The notes under the pieces: model-generated
Databases searched by the model: none
Seen by the model: only the letters and a program-made list of their open reading frames with translations
What the model was told of the DNA's origin: nothing
In this document: positions 1 through 8,672 of the stretch, piece after piece
Layout of the letters: each line of letters starts with the position of its first letter
How positions within the stretch are numbered: position 1 is the first letter of the stretch
Position numbers and translations under genes: made by a program
NCBI RefSeq assembly: GCF_000731985.1
Contig: NZ_JNCS01000010.1
Span: 1-64,000, forward strand
Length of the DNA: 64,000 nt
Reading direction: 5' to 3'
Source of the DNA: Natrinema altunense
GTDB taxonomy: Archaea > Halobacteriota > Halobacteria > Halobacteriales > Natrialbaceae

Positions 1-388
1 TCTCGTGCGGATGTATTCGTAGGCCGCCCGGGGTATATAACCCCTTCGAGACCGATCCATCCAAAGCAGCGGAGTGCACCACGCACGCCGCCTCTTTCTT
101 CGTATATAACCACAATCGCTGGTTACTACTTAAGGCCTACGAACCAAAGGTCCAAAGATAGGTAGTAACACACACCGAAATAACGACTTGCTGTTCCGCC
201 GATACCGACGTTGGACGGATCACTATTGGATAGCTAGCCGGTTGATAAACGCAATCGAGATACTGCGATCGAATCGAGAACGCTGTGCGGGATCGAGTGA
301 TGGTCCGGCTCGTCTGTTTCATACCGGTCGCATAGCGGTCAGATGAACCTGCAAGTGGAAGGTTTCTCGAAAAGGGAAAACCGTTCCA
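1..388. other. Non-coding stretch with two TATA-like motifs
   Basis: I see no convincing gene here. Two copies of a TATATAAC-type box, at about 33-41 and 103-110, read as GTTATATAC on the minus strand. They could serve a minus-strand transcript that starts to the left of the window. Open frames in this stretch have serine/arginine/threonine-rich compositions unlike haloarchaeal proteins. Confidence 0.4.
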
Positions 389-495
389 TGGGCCCTGACG
401 GATTCGAACCATCGACCACTCGGTGTCTCACACGACCTCACACAGTCAGGTCGCGTTATGAGCCGAGCGCTCTAACCAGACTGAGCTAAGGGCCC
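389..495 (-). tRNA. tRNA with CAU anticodon and a ~32-nt intron (elongator Met, or possibly Ile2)
   Basis: The reverse strand folds as a complete tRNA. The acceptor GGGCCCT pairs with AGGGCCC, discriminator A. It has a D arm, an anticodon loop CTCATAA (anticodon CAU at 458-460) and a T arm around GGTTCGAAT. The anticodon stem CTCGG/CCGAG is interrupted directly after position 37 by an insert at about 425-456, the canonical 37/38 site spliced by the archaeal endonuclease. Elongator tRNA-Met of Haloferax volcanii is known to carry an intron there, which favours Met. The acceptor and D arm resemble haloarchaeal tRNA-Ile, so tRNA-Ile2(CAU) cannot be excluded. A TATA-like TTAACTATATT lies about 25 nt upstream, near 515-525. 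Confidence 0.9.
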
Positions 496-709
496 TTGCG
501 CTTGAAGGAAACCGTGGAATATAGTTAACCCTTACTCTCTGTCGCGCTCGAGTCGCTCGACTCGAGCGATCACGCCACGGGCAATGCGGCTGGTAGCCGG
601 AGTCGATGGTGGGGATGCCCTCAGGGCACGCGGTACGAGCCGGAAAGTGGATGAGTCACTGTCGATGGCTACAGTGAAAAGGGGAAGTCGAGACCGAACA
701 GAGGCCGAG

Positions 710-1480
710 TCAACGGCCATCATGGCTGGGGGCGTGTCTCAGTAACTCGCGGCGATCGTCCTGCGAATCCGGTTCCGGATACGCGAGCCCGCTCGCTGCC
801 GCGAGGAGTCGCTTCGTGTACGCACACTCGGGAGTTATACAGAGTTGCTCTGCGGGACCCGACTTCACGAGTCGACTGTCACGCATCACGGCGACGCGAT
901 CAGCGAGGTGGCAGACGACGCCGAGATCGTGGCTAACGAGGACGAACGCACAGTCAAATCACGCCTGGAGGTCGAGAAGCAGGTTACACACCTGCGCACG
1001 AACGGAGACGTCCAGCGCGGCTGTCGGCTCGTCGAGGACGACCAGCGACGACTCGAGCGCGGGTGCTGAAAGAGCCGTCCGACGGCGGCGAGTTGGGGGC
1101 GCGACCGATCGGCGACCGTGCCGACGGGGTCGCCGTCGATGGTGATCGTCCCGGTCGTCGGGGACTCGAGGCCAGAAAGCAGATCGATGACAGTCAATTT
1201 CCCGGCACCGCTCTCGGCGACGAGATCGGCGAGCAGGTACAGAATCGCCGCCTGCGTCGTTGCGTCCAGCGCGGTCGTCGGTTCGTCGGCGAGCAACAGG
1301 TCGGAATCGGACGCGAGCGCGACGGCGAGGGGGACGCGTTGGGCTTCGCCGCCGCTCAATTCGTGGGGATAGCGCTCGAGCGTCTCGGAGGAATCGATCC
1401 CCACCTGCTCGAGGAGGGTGAGCGCTCGTGTCCGCTGGGCGCGGGTTGGCTGGTCCCAATCGCGTGGATCGATGACACGC
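710..1480 (-). pseudogene. Decayed fused peptide ABC-transporter ATPase (DppD/DppF-like)
   Basis: Read across frames on the minus strand, this stretch holds remnants of two ABC ATPase modules. One frame gives the signature LSGGEAQR and Walker B LLLADEPTTALD. It then runs into a second Walker A-like SGAGKLTVIDLLSGLE. Another frame gives VVLDEPTAALDVSVRAQV. A further frame ends in an oligopeptide-transport tail resembling PEYAYTKRLLAAA. The Walker A of the first module is missing and the frame changes at least twice, so no intact product can be made. Known family: peptide/nickel importers in which two ATPases act with two permeases. No permease gene lies nearby. This is a truncated, frameshifted relic. 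Confidence 0.75.
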
Positions 1481-1561
1481 GTCGCTCAGCGTCAATCGAG
1501 CGCGTGACGGCGCGGCCGACTATCACCCGCCGCGGCCAAAACAGGACGACGAGACAGCCGT

Positions 1562-2149
1562 TCAGTCCTCGATCCCGTACTCGACCAGCGACTGATCGGT
1601 CCCGTCCGTGCGATGTCGCGTCGCTAACCCGGCGAGGTGTGGGGTCTCGGGAACGATCAACTCCTCACAGGCTGTTTCGCAAGCACTCTGACTTCCCGGG
1701 AGACAGAAGACCGGCGTCTCGACCGCGATTCCGGCCGTCGCACGCGAGGCCATCGCTCGAGTACCGACCTCGTCCCACGAGAGGGACCGGAACAGTTCGC
1801 CAAAGCCCGGCAATTCGCGCTCGAACAGGGACGAGACCGCCTCCGGCGAGACGTCGTCGGCGGTGACGCCCGTCCCGCCGGTAGTACAGACCACGTCGAT
1901 GTCCCGACGTGCGACCAGTCCGCGGACCGCGGTCCTGATCGCCGAGTAGTCGTCCCGGACCAGCAATCGCTCCCGAACCTCGTGGCCCGCGGCCTCGAAA
2001 CAGTCACGGACGGTATCTCCGCCCGGATCGTCCGGGTCCTCGTCGCCCGCCCGCGAGCTCGAGACCGTGACGATCCCGACGTACAGCGGGTCGATGATGT
2101 CGTGGCCGTGGTCGTCGGTACTCCGTCGGTCGTCGGTAGCGCCGGTCAT
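1562..2149 (-). CDS. moaB: Molybdenum cofactor biosynthesis protein MoaB/MogA family
   Basis: 195 aa. It carries the molybdopterin-binding fold: N-terminal VGIVTVSSSRAGDEDPDDPGG (shortened here to its key SSSR core), then the CTTGGTGVTADDVSPEAV glycine-rich loop, and CLPGSQSACETACEELIVPE near the C-terminus. The family adenylates molybdopterin, or supports that step, before molybdenum insertion in the cytosol. I chose the ATG at 2149. Longer in-frame starts would run into the tRNA-Asn gene and have no family-like sequence. The gene stands alone; the ABC relic lies downstream. Haloarchaea usually label this protein MoaB; MogA activity is equally possible. Confidence 0.88.
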   Translation of the reverse strand: MTGATDDRRSTDDHGHDIIDPLYVGIVTVSSSRAGDEDPDDPGGDTVRDCFEAAGHEVRERLLVRDDYSAIRTAVRGLVARRDIDVVCTTGGTGVTADDVSPEAVSSLFERELPGFGELFRSLSWDEVGTRAMASRATAGIAVETPVFCLPGSQSACETACEELIVPETPHLAGLATRHRTDGTDQSLVEYGIED

Positions 2150-2284
2150 ATGTCCACAACGCTGGCGGAGGAAGATAATCCCTCCCCCGATGGCCGCACG
2201 CGGACACGGGCGGTTGCACCGCTCGAGCGGGACGAGAGGTAAAGAGCCGCCAGGACGATCGACGGGCGGTAACTCGGGAAGAAG

Positions 2285-2357
2285 CGCCGAAGCCAGGACT
2301 CGAACCTGGGACAACCTCGTTAACAGCGAGGTGCTCTACCATCTGAGCTACTTCGGC
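2285..2357 (-). tRNA. tRNA-Asn (GUU)
   Basis: 73 nt on the minus strand. Acceptor GCCGAAG/CTTCGGC, D arm AGCTCAGATGGTAGAGC, anticodon stem CCTCG/CGAGG enclosing the GTT anticodon, T arm CCAGGTTCGAGTCCTGG, discriminator G. A TATA-like CTATTAAATAC lies 20-30 nt upstream (about 2376-2387). No CCA is encoded. Confidence 0.97.
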
Positions 2358-2452
2358 TCATCATCGGATAGTCGGGTGTATTTAATAGGGCTTTCGTTTT
2401 CCCCGCACCGGGTTCGATACCCTTTCACGCACTGCTCGAGTACGCACGGCCA

Positions 2453-3898
2453 ATGAGCGAGGAGGACGGCGACGGCGTCGATCACGGTCCCACGAGCAGC
2501 CACCGCGGCGACCACACTGGCGGCGAGACAGACGATCGGAACCGTGCTCGCGATCTCGAGGGAGTCGTGGCGGCGGTTCGCGATCGAGTCGATCCGGACG
2601 AAGACGAACGGACGCGGCTTCGCGACGTCGCCGATCGACTCATGGAACGGGCCGAAACGGCGGCGGCGGAACTGTGTGCCGATACCGACGTCCTACAGGT
2701 CGGCTCGACCGCCCGTAACACCTGGATCAGCGGCGACCGCGATATCGACATTTTCGTCCGCTTTCCGCCGTCGCTCGACCGAGGGACGTTAGCGGACTAC
2801 GGTCTCGAGGTCGGCCACGCCACCATCCCCGACGGCCACGAGGAGTACGCCGAACATCCCTACGTCAAAGGGACCGTCGAGGGGTTCGAGATCGACATCG
2901 TCCCCTGTTTTCGCCTCGAGTCGGCGACCGAGATTCGCTCGGCGGTCGACCGAACGCCGTTCCACACCAGGTACCTACAGCAACGGCTGGACGACGAGTT
3001 GGCAGCCGACGTTCGGCTCACCAAACAGTTCTTGAAAGGCATCGGTGCCTACGGGAGTGACCTTCGTACGCGGGGCTTTAGCGGCTACCTCACCGAACTG
3101 CTCGTCGTCGAGTACGGCGGCTTTCGACCGTTGCTCGCCGCCGTCGCCGACTGGCAGCCACCGGTCGAACTCGATCCCGAAGAGCACGGCCGGGAAACGT
3201 TCGACGATCCGCTCGTCGTTATCGATCCGACCGACCCCGATCGCAACGTCGCCGCCGTCTGTGCGTCCGACAACGTCGCCCGGTTCCAACACTACGCCCG
3301 GTCGTTCCTCGAGCGTCCCCGAATCGACGTGTTCGAACCCGACGACCCGGAGCCGCTGACCGAAGCCGGCCTCCGGGACCACCTCGAACGCCGCGGGACC
3401 ACGCCCGTCGCCGTCCGGTTCGAGGCTCCCGACCTCGTGGAAGACCAGCTGTACCCGCAGCTACAGAAGTCGCTGGACGGAATCACGACCGGCCTCGACG
3501 ACCGCGGGTTCGACGTCTTCCGTGCGACGGCGGTCGCCGACGAGACCGCGGCCGTCCTCGTCGAACTCGCCGTCAGCGAGCGCCCCGCCGTCGAGCGCCA
3601 CGAGGGGCCGCCGGTCCACGTCCGCAACCACGCGGAGGGGTTCTACGACGCCTACGCCGACGATCCCGACGCCTACGGCCCCTTCATCGAGGGCGGTCGC
3701 TACGTCACCGAGCGCGACCGGGCGTTCACGACCGCCCGCGGGTTCCTCGAGAGCGACCGGCTCTTCGACGTGGGACTGGGCGCACACGTCGAAACGGCAC
3801 TCGAAGACGGCTACGAGGTACTGAGCGGCGACGAGATCGTGGCGCTGCTCGACGAGTTCGGGCCGGAACTCGCCGATTACTTCACACCGCGTCCCTGA
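2453..3898 (+). CDS. cca: CCA-adding enzyme (class I tRNA nucleotidyltransferase)
   Basis: 481 aa, the usual length for archaeal class I CCA enzymes. It adds CCA to tRNA 3' ends, which fits the absence of encoded CCA on the tRNAs in this window. The nucleotidyltransferase core is visible as VGSTARNTWISGDRDIDIFV around residues 82-101; it holds the GS motif and the metal-binding DxD. A downstream KGTVEGFEIDIVPCF strand carries the third acidic residue. The helical and C-terminal tRNA-binding regions follow. The first about 45 residues are a very acidic, low-complexity leader typical of haloarchaea. The gene is transcribed towards the deacetylase-family gene; the two stops are only 6 nt apart. 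Confidence 0.95.
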   Translation: MSEEDGDGVDHGPTSSHRGDHTGGETDDRNRARDLEGVVAAVRDRVDPDEDERTRLRDVADRLMERAETAAAELCADTDVLQVGSTARNTWISGDRDIDIFVRFPPSLDRGTLADYGLEVGHATIPDGHEEYAEHPYVKGTVEGFEIDIVPCFRLESATEIRSAVDRTPFHTRYLQQRLDDELAADVRLTKQFLKGIGAYGSDLRTRGFSGYLTELLVVEYGGFRPLLAAVADWQPPVELDPEEHGRETFDDPLVVIDPTDPDRNVAAVCASDNVARFQHYARSFLERPRIDVFEPDDPEPLTEAGLRDHLERRGTTPVAVRFEAPDLVEDQLYPQLQKSLDGITTGLDDRGFDVFRATAVADETAAVLVELAVSERPAVERHEGPPVHVRNHAEGFYDAYADDPDAYGPFIEGGRYVTERDRAFTTARGFLESDRLFDVGLGAHVETALEDGYEVLSGDEIVALLDEFGPELADYFTPRP

Positions 3899-3904
3899 GG
3901 GCGG

Positions 3905-4936
3905 CTAGAACTCGTCCGGAGTGATCTCGAGGTCGTGGGCGTCGATAACGTCCTCGAGCGCCGATTCCGCTTTGTCGCCCGGTTCGTCCTCGGGTTCGAT
4001 CGGTTCGCGGCCGTCGAACGTCTCGTGGACGAGTGCGACGCTATCCGCGAGGACATCCAGCCCGTACCCCCCCTCGAGAACGAACGCCAGTGCCGCGTCG
4101 GTGTCGGCGGCGAGGGATCGAACGCGGTCACTCAGGAGGGCGTAGGCCTCCGTCGAGAGGCGAATCCGCGAGATCGGATCGTGACGGTGGGCGTCGAAGC
4201 CGGCGCTGATCAACAGCAGATCCGGATCGAAGTCGGTGAGCGCGGCGGTAATCGGTCCCTCGAGCGCGGCCAGATAGTCGCGGTCGTCCGTTCCAGCGGG
4301 CATCGGGACGTTCATCGTCGTGCCCTCGCCCTCTCCCGTCCCGGTTTCGTCGATGTCGCCGGTGCCCGGATAGAGCCCCTGCTCGTGAAGCGAGACGAAG
4401 AAGACGTCGCCCCTGTCGTAGAAGATGTCCTGCGTGCCGTTCCCGTGATGGACGTCCCAGTCGATGATCGCGACCCGGTCGACGTCGTACGCGTCGTGAT
4501 CGAGGGCGTGCTGGGCCGCGACGGCCACGTTGTCGACGAAGCAAAACCCCATCGCGTTGTCGGAGACGGCGTGGTGTCCCGGCGGCCGGCCGATCGAAAA
4601 CGGCGTGTCGCGACCGGTCGCACCCTCGAGGGCCGCCTCGGCGGCCCAGCAGGCGAGCCCGGCGCTCCGACGGATCGCTTCCCACGTTTCCTCGACGGCG
4701 GTCGTGTCGGGGTCCCAACTCCCGCCACCGTCGGCACAGAACTCCCGGACCGACTCGAGGTAGTCGCGTTCGTGGACGGCCGCCATCCGATCGAGGTCGC
4801 AGGGGTCGGCCTCGACGTACTCGACGCCGTGTTTCTTCTTCAGTCGTTCTCGGATCGCCCGTAGCCGGTCCGGCGACTCTGGATGGCGCGAACCGGGGTC
4901 GTGTGCGAGACAGAGCTCGCTGTAGCCGAACTGCAT
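3905..4936 (-). CDS. Histone deacetylase superfamily protein (acetoin-utilisation/HdaI type)
   Basis: 343 aa, zinc-dependent deacetylase fold. Visible landmarks: RPPGHHAVSDNAMGFCFVDN (paired catalytic histidines), IIDWDVHHGNGTQDIFY (Asp and His zinc ligands), and LLISAGFDAHRHDP (third ligand). The start at 4936 gives MQFGYSELCLAHDPGSRHPES, the normal N-terminus. A longer frame reading into the upstream gene is an artefact. It starts 4 nt after the histone stop, so the two are almost certainly co-transcribed. Known: Haloferax HdaI belongs to this family, and an essential role has been reported. Whether the substrate is the adjacent histone, another acetylated protein or a small molecule cannot be told from sequence. 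Confidence 0.9.
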   Translation of the reverse strand: MQFGYSELCLAHDPGSRHPESPDRLRAIRERLKKKHGVEYVEADPCDLDRMAAVHERDYLESVREFCADGGGSWDPDTTAVEETWEAIRRSAGLACWAAEAALEGATGRDTPFSIGRPPGHHAVSDNAMGFCFVDNVAVAAQHALDHDAYDVDRVAIIDWDVHHGNGTQDIFYDRGDVFFVSLHEQGLYPGTGDIDETGTGEGEGTTMNVPMPAGTDDRDYLAALEGPITAALTDFDPDLLLISAGFDAHRHDPISRIRLSTEAYALLSDRVRSLAADTDAALAFVLEGGYGLDVLADSVALVHETFDGREPIEPEDEPGDKAESALEDVIDAHDLEITPDEF

Positions 4937-4940
4937 CTGC

Positions 4941-5372
4941 TCACTCGAACAACGAGAAGTACGTCTCGATGTCGTCGTCGGTGATCGTTCGCCGGTCGGC
5001 GTGGTGTGCGAGGACCGCGGCCGCCTGCGCGACGTTGTCCGCGTAGTCCTCGAGAATGTCGGCCAACGCGACGCGGGCATCCATCGAAACCCGATATCGA
5101 TCGTCGATCTCCAGCCTGGCGATGCGATCGACCGGAGCGACCGGCAACTCGAGGTCGTCCTTGTCGACGACCGTCTCGACGCCGAAGTCCTGGGCCATGA
5201 GCGTCTTGCGGCCGTCGGCCGTGGCCTCCCCGGCGGCGTCGATGGCGAGTTCGCTCCCGTGTTCCTGAATCCGCGTTGCGAGTTCCTTCGACGCGTCGGC
5301 ACTCACCCGAAGATCGCCCGCGTTTCGCCGGATGATCGTATCCACCGGGGCGAACGGGAGTTCGACGTTCAT
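4941..5372 (-). CDS. hstA: Archaeal doublet histone (two fused histone folds)
   Basis: 143 aa. Two histone-fold repeats lie head to tail. The first is at about residues 1-65 (LPFAPVDTIIRRNAGDLRVS, then ...LMAQDFGVETVV). The second is at about 75-140 (LPVAPVDRIARLEIDDRYRV, ending TITDDDIETYFSLF). The repeats share the LPxAPVDxI start. Known: haloarchaeal histones are fused dimers of this length and are highly acidic. The gene appears leaderless, with a GTTAAGG box about 25-30 nt before the ATG at 5372. It lies between an RPA gene (66 nt upstream) and the deacetylase-family gene (4 nt downstream). Confidence 0.95.
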   Translation of the reverse strand: MNVELPFAPVDTIIRRNAGDLRVSADASKELATRIQEHGSELAIDAAGEATADGRKTLMAQDFGVETVVDKDDLELPVAPVDRIARLEIDDRYRVSMDARVALADILEDYADNVAQAAAVLAHHADRRTITDDDIETYFSLFE

Positions 5373-5438
5373 ATAATCATAGGCGAAGCTGACTCCCTTA
5401 ACGCTTTTCCTAGGCGGACGATGAGGTTGCTCGCGACC

Positions 5439-6869
5439 TCAGAATACGTCGTTTGCTTCGAGATGTCCGTCGCGGACGACCCCGCGGGCGGTTACCTCCT
5501 CCCCGAGGCCGACGTCGGCGTCGGTCGCGACGCTCATCGTCGTCTCGCCGTCGTCGAGAACGACCGGGCTGCCGGCCTGAACGACGACGCCAGTGAACTC
5601 GAGTTCCTCGCCGTCGTCGGGATCGTCCGAACCGGCATCCGCGCTGGCGGTGTCGGCCGCCGCCTCCTCGTCGGAGCCGGCTTCGTCGTCGGCAAAAGCC
5701 GACAGACCGGCGTTTTCGTCGGTCGACCCGCTCGACTCGTCGTCGGCAGCGTCGGGGCCGGCCGACTCGGACTCGAGAACCGTGATCGTCGACTGCCAGC
5801 CCGCCGAGGCCTCGAGATCGTCCTGCCAGCCGTCCTGAATTTCGACGTCGCCGAGTGCGACCTCGTCCCCCGGTCCCACGTCGAGGTCGGCCTTGTCGCC
5901 CCAGAGGGCGACGCGGATGTCGTCGGTCGCATCTTGGACGCGGATGTTGCGGACCTGTCCCTCCGACCCGTCGTCGCGGTCGAACGTCCGCTTCGGATCG
6001 GCCGACCGGACGACGCCCGCGAGGTCGACCACTTGGTCGATTTCGACGTCTTCGATCGGCGTGTTCTCGGGGACGTACTCGACCGTCGCGTCGATTTCCT
6101 CGACGGTTCCGCGGTTGCCGACGTGGAGTTCGAGGCTGCCGTCGCGGTCCTTGACGTAGCCGTCGATCACCTCGACAGTGGTCCCGGCCTCGAGCTCCGT
6201 GGCGAGATCCGCCTGCTCGTCCCAGAGCGTGACGCGAACGCGGCCGGTCGAATCCCCCAGGACGAGGTTCGAGACTTTCCCCTCGGAGCCGTCGTCGCGG
6301 TCGAACGTACGGACGCTGTCGGTATCCAGCAGCACGCCGACGAGGTTGACGTTCGAGAGGCCAAGCGAGAGGTCCTCGACGGTGTACGTATCGGAGACCT
6401 GAACGTCGATTTCAGTGTCCGGGTCGGGTTCGACGTTATCCACGCTGATCTCGACGCCGGAAAAGCCCTCCTTGGGGCGGCCCGCGATCCGCAGGACCTG
6501 TCCCTCCTCGAGTTCGTCGATGGCAGCTTCGGCGTGGTCGTCCCAGAAGGCCGCTCGGACGGAGCCGGTCTCGTCCGCGACCTCGACGTTGACGACCTGT
6601 CCGTCCTCGTCTTCGCCGTCGCGCTCGAAGGTCCGTTTCTCGCCGATCGAGAGTACTTTCGCGACGAACTTCGCTTCTTCCATCCCGGGTTCGATGTCGG
6701 CGATGCCGCCGACCTCGCTCTCGCCGACTTCGTGAGCGACGAGCATCGCCGCCGTCTCCTCGTCCGCGAGTCCACCCATCTGCTCGACTTTCGCCTCGAC
6801 GGCCTCGCGAAACTCCTCGAGAGAAACGTCGGCCTCGAGGTCCTCATATACGCCCTCGATGTCGCTCAT
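5439..6869 (-). CDS. Replication protein A-like ssDNA-binding protein with three OB folds (RpaC/Rpa2 type)
   Basis: 476 aa from ATG 6869. An N-terminal helical domain (about 1-60) is followed by three OB-fold repeats. Each carries the pattern (K)RTFxRDxxxxGxVxN followed by LWDDxA or LWGDKA, starting near residues 75, 175 and 285. An acidic, alanine/aspartate-rich linker (about 385-430) precedes a short C-terminal segment. The family binds single-stranded DNA in replication and repair. An upstream in-frame ATG at 6884 exists. I prefer 6869 because a CTTATGCG box sits about 27 nt upstream, as for a leaderless transcript. It is followed on the same strand by the histone and deacetylase-family genes. 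Confidence 0.9.
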   Translation of the reverse strand: MSDIEGVYEDLEADVSLEEFREAVEAKVEQMGGLADEETAAMLVAHEVGESEVGGIADIEPGMEEAKFVAKVLSIGEKRTFERDGEDEDGQVVNVEVADETGSVRAAFWDDHAEAAIDELEEGQVLRIAGRPKEGFSGVEISVDNVEPDPDTEIDVQVSDTYTVEDLSLGLSNVNLVGVLLDTDSVRTFDRDDGSEGKVSNLVLGDSTGRVRVTLWDEQADLATELEAGTTVEVIDGYVKDRDGSLELHVGNRGTVEEIDATVEYVPENTPIEDVEIDQVVDLAGVVRSADPKRTFDRDDGSEGQVRNIRVQDATDDIRVALWGDKADLDVGPGDEVALGDVEIQDGWQDDLEASAGWQSTITVLESESAGPDAADDESSGSTDENAGLSAFADDEAGSDEEAAADTASADAGSDDPDDGEELEFTGVVVQAGSPVVLDDGETTMSVATDADVGLGEEVTARGVVRDGHLEANDVF

Positions 6870-6899
6870 TCTATGCTCGTGCATGGTCAGCCCGCGCAT

Positions 6900-7324
6900 A
6901 AGCGTTATCCATTCGGTGTCTCGGAACCCGGCCGTGATCGGCCGACAGGAGCCGCGTGCGTGCCGTGTTGGCTCGGTTCAGCCCCGCGGATGCGGGTCGT
7001 CTCGGCGGCGCTTCGACGTGGCTCGAGCGGGGAGTCATACGCCACGCTGGCCGCCCCATGGTATATAAACGTCGGGCGAAGATCCGCGGTCCCATCGCGT
7101 TCCGATCTCGATCGTCACGGTTCCGGTTCGCGTCGCCTCGTCGCACACGCCGGTCCGGGGACGTCCCCGTCGAATCCGTTCCATTCATTCGGATCGCGTC
7201 TCACGGCGCTCGAGACAGCGACCGGCACTCGAGCCGGGGACCTGTCGGCCAGTTGCACCGAACCCCCGTGCCGGCGGGCGTCTTTCGAAAGGGCTTTAAT
7301 GTTCACCGGGGTATGAAGAGATGA
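6900..7324. other. Non-coding stretch upstream of RPA and tRNA-Arg
   Basis: No credible gene is seen. It holds a strong TATATAAA box at about 7055-7063 on the plus strand with nothing recognisable just downstream. A CTTTAATG box at about 7294-7301 is placed correctly (about 25 nt) for tRNA-Arg transcription. A small unrecognised RNA starting near 7085 is possible. Confidence 0.35.
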
Positions 7325-7397
7325 GTCCTGATAGGGTAGTGGACTATCCTCTTGGCTTGCGGAGCCAGGGACCGGAGTTCAAATCTCCGTCAGGACG
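7325..7397 (+). tRNA. tRNA-Arg (GCG)
   Basis: 73 nt. Acceptor GTCCTGA/TCAGGAC, D arm GGGTAGTGGACTATCC, anticodon stem TTGGC/GCCAG around loop TTGCGGA (anticodon GCG), T arm CGGAGTTCAAATCTCCG, discriminator G. Copies of its 3' end recur downstream, so this tRNA has probably served as an integration target. Confidence 0.96.
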
Positions 7398-7649
7398 TTT
7401 CTCTTCAGCACAACACTGTGAGCGTAGCGAGCACTCCGTGCTGAAGGAACCTCCGATACGGTGATTTGAGCAGACGAGTCGCAGCCCGGGAGCGAACGCA
7501 GTGAGCGACCCGGAACGTCTCGGCGTGTTCAAATCTCCGTCAGGATGCTCACTCCTTACGAGTGCTTCACGATGTTCAGCACTCGCTGCGTCGTTCGGTC
7601 CTGACGTGCCTCACGCTCGCTATCGCTCGCGTGAGACTCCGTCAGGACG
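7377..7649 (+). repeat. Direct repeats of the tRNA-Arg 3' end (att-site-like scars)
   Basis: The 19-mer GTTCAAATCTCCGTCAGGA occurs inside the tRNA at 7377-7395 and again, perfectly, at 7527-7545. A shorter copy, CTCCGTCAGGACG, lies at 7637-7649. The stretches between copies are rich in GAGCG(N)AGCGAGC-like short palindromes and carry no gene. This is what remains when elements insert into a tRNA 3' end and are later deleted. No integrase remains here. Confidence 0.6.
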
Positions 7650-7723
7650 CGTTTCTGCCGAGACAACCCGAGAGCGAAGCGAGCGGCTGATGTCGATGAA
7701 ACTTGTCCGCGGAAGTTGGCGAA

Positions 7724-8119
7724 TCAACTCGAGCGAACCGTCCGATAGCCGTCGACGGCTTCAGTCAGGACGTAGCCGACGATCGTTACGCCGATAACGG
7801 CCCGTCCGATCGTCCGGAGTTCGATCGTTGCGATGGTCTGCTCACCGTTAACGGCGAGTGCGGCACGTGCGACGAGGAGGATGATGAGAACCGCGAGATA
7901 TCGCCATCGTGCGGACGGTGGCACGTCGCTGCCCTCGTTTCGGAGCGCGAGGTACAGATGGCCGCCGCCGAGTGCGATCCCGTAGAACACGAGCAGCATT
8001 GCGATTTCCACCATGTCTGAGTCGAACCCGAGGACAGATGCCACAAACCCAGCTACGGGAACCCCCACGAACGCCAGCAGTATGGCCCCGAGATAGACGA
8101 CGACTTCGCGGCTGTTCAT
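7724..8119 (-). CDS. Small integral membrane protein, unrecognised
   Basis: 131 aa from ATG 8119. Four hydrophobic segments are visible: EVVVYLGAILLAFVGVPVAG, a second around MLLVFYGIALGGGHLYLAL, a third at YLAVLIILLVARAALAV, and a last one at IGRAVIGVTIVGYVLTEAV. The loops are short and charged. The longer frame reaching into the RNase P RNA locus is rejected because it overlaps the structured RNA and lacks family-like composition. I do not recognise a family. It is probably a haloarchaeal four-TM protein at the cytoplasmic membrane. Confidence 0.65.
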   Translation of the reverse strand: MNSREVVVYLGAILLAFVGVPVAGFVASVLGFDSDMVEIAMLLVFYGIALGGGHLYLALRNEGSDVPPSARWRYLAVLIILLVARAALAVNGEQTIATIELRTIGRAVIGVTIVGYVLTEAVDGYRTVRSS

Positions 8120-8202
8120 ATCAGAACTGAGCGTGACAGAGAATAAATAACTTCTGTCAGAGGTTTCTGCGAGGATAGCGACCGCTCGAGGGCGAAAACT
8201 GG

Positions 8203-8672
8203 GTGAGAGGAGTAAGCCCCCTTCTGTTCGACCCGGCATTCGGCTGAGCGTCCGCGCCGTCCGCGGCGAGGCCGCGGGGCGTTCGGGCTACCACGGCGCG
8301 GACTTGCACCGGTGAGGGTTCGCCGTTCCATCGATCCTCGGCCGTCCGTGTGCGGTCGGTCGTGACGGTCCGTGCGACGGCACGCGCCGTCGCACGGCTC
8401 GCGGTTCTCGTGCTCGAAGCACGCCGAACCGCGTCCACGACCTGTGGGGTCGAACCACAGCTCCGCGACCGCCATCCTCTGCGGGTCAACTCCCCTTCCT
8501 CTCGGTCGGGTTCGCGCGCATCATCGGTCGGGCCGAGACGTGTCGTTTCTGTTCCAGAGCCAGCGGTCTCCCGCTCCGGACTTGCGCCCGGTCACCTGCC
8601 CGAACAGGTGGGGGGACTTTCCTCGCGTGCGTGACATATCCCGAAGGGATGGGTCACGTGTCGCCTGACGCG
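8203..8672 (-). ncRNA. rnpB: RNase P RNA (archaeal type A); ends approximate
   Basis: The two universally conserved halves of helix P4 are present on the minus strand. GAGGAAAGTCC (8614-8624) lies near the 5' end. ACAGAAGGGGGCTTACT (8211-8227) lies near the 3' end. They are about 400 nt apart, as expected for haloarchaeal RNase P RNA. A P3-like hairpin with arms CGTGAC/GTCACG and an ATCCC-TTCG-GGAT tip precedes the 5' half (about 8630-8662). The exact P1 pairing is unclear. A further run of small hairpins up to about 8750 might belong to the precursor. The RNA cleaves tRNA 5' leaders with Rpp proteins. Confidence 0.88.

Noticed and set aside
137-723. Two minus-strand open frames left of and beside the CAU tRNA
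   Set aside because: Compositions rich in Arg, Ser and Thr, one overlaps the tRNA, and neither resembles haloarchaeal proteins.
2150-2314. Longer moaB start
   Set aside because: The extension runs into the tRNA-Asn gene and has no MoaB-like sequence before the chosen ATG.
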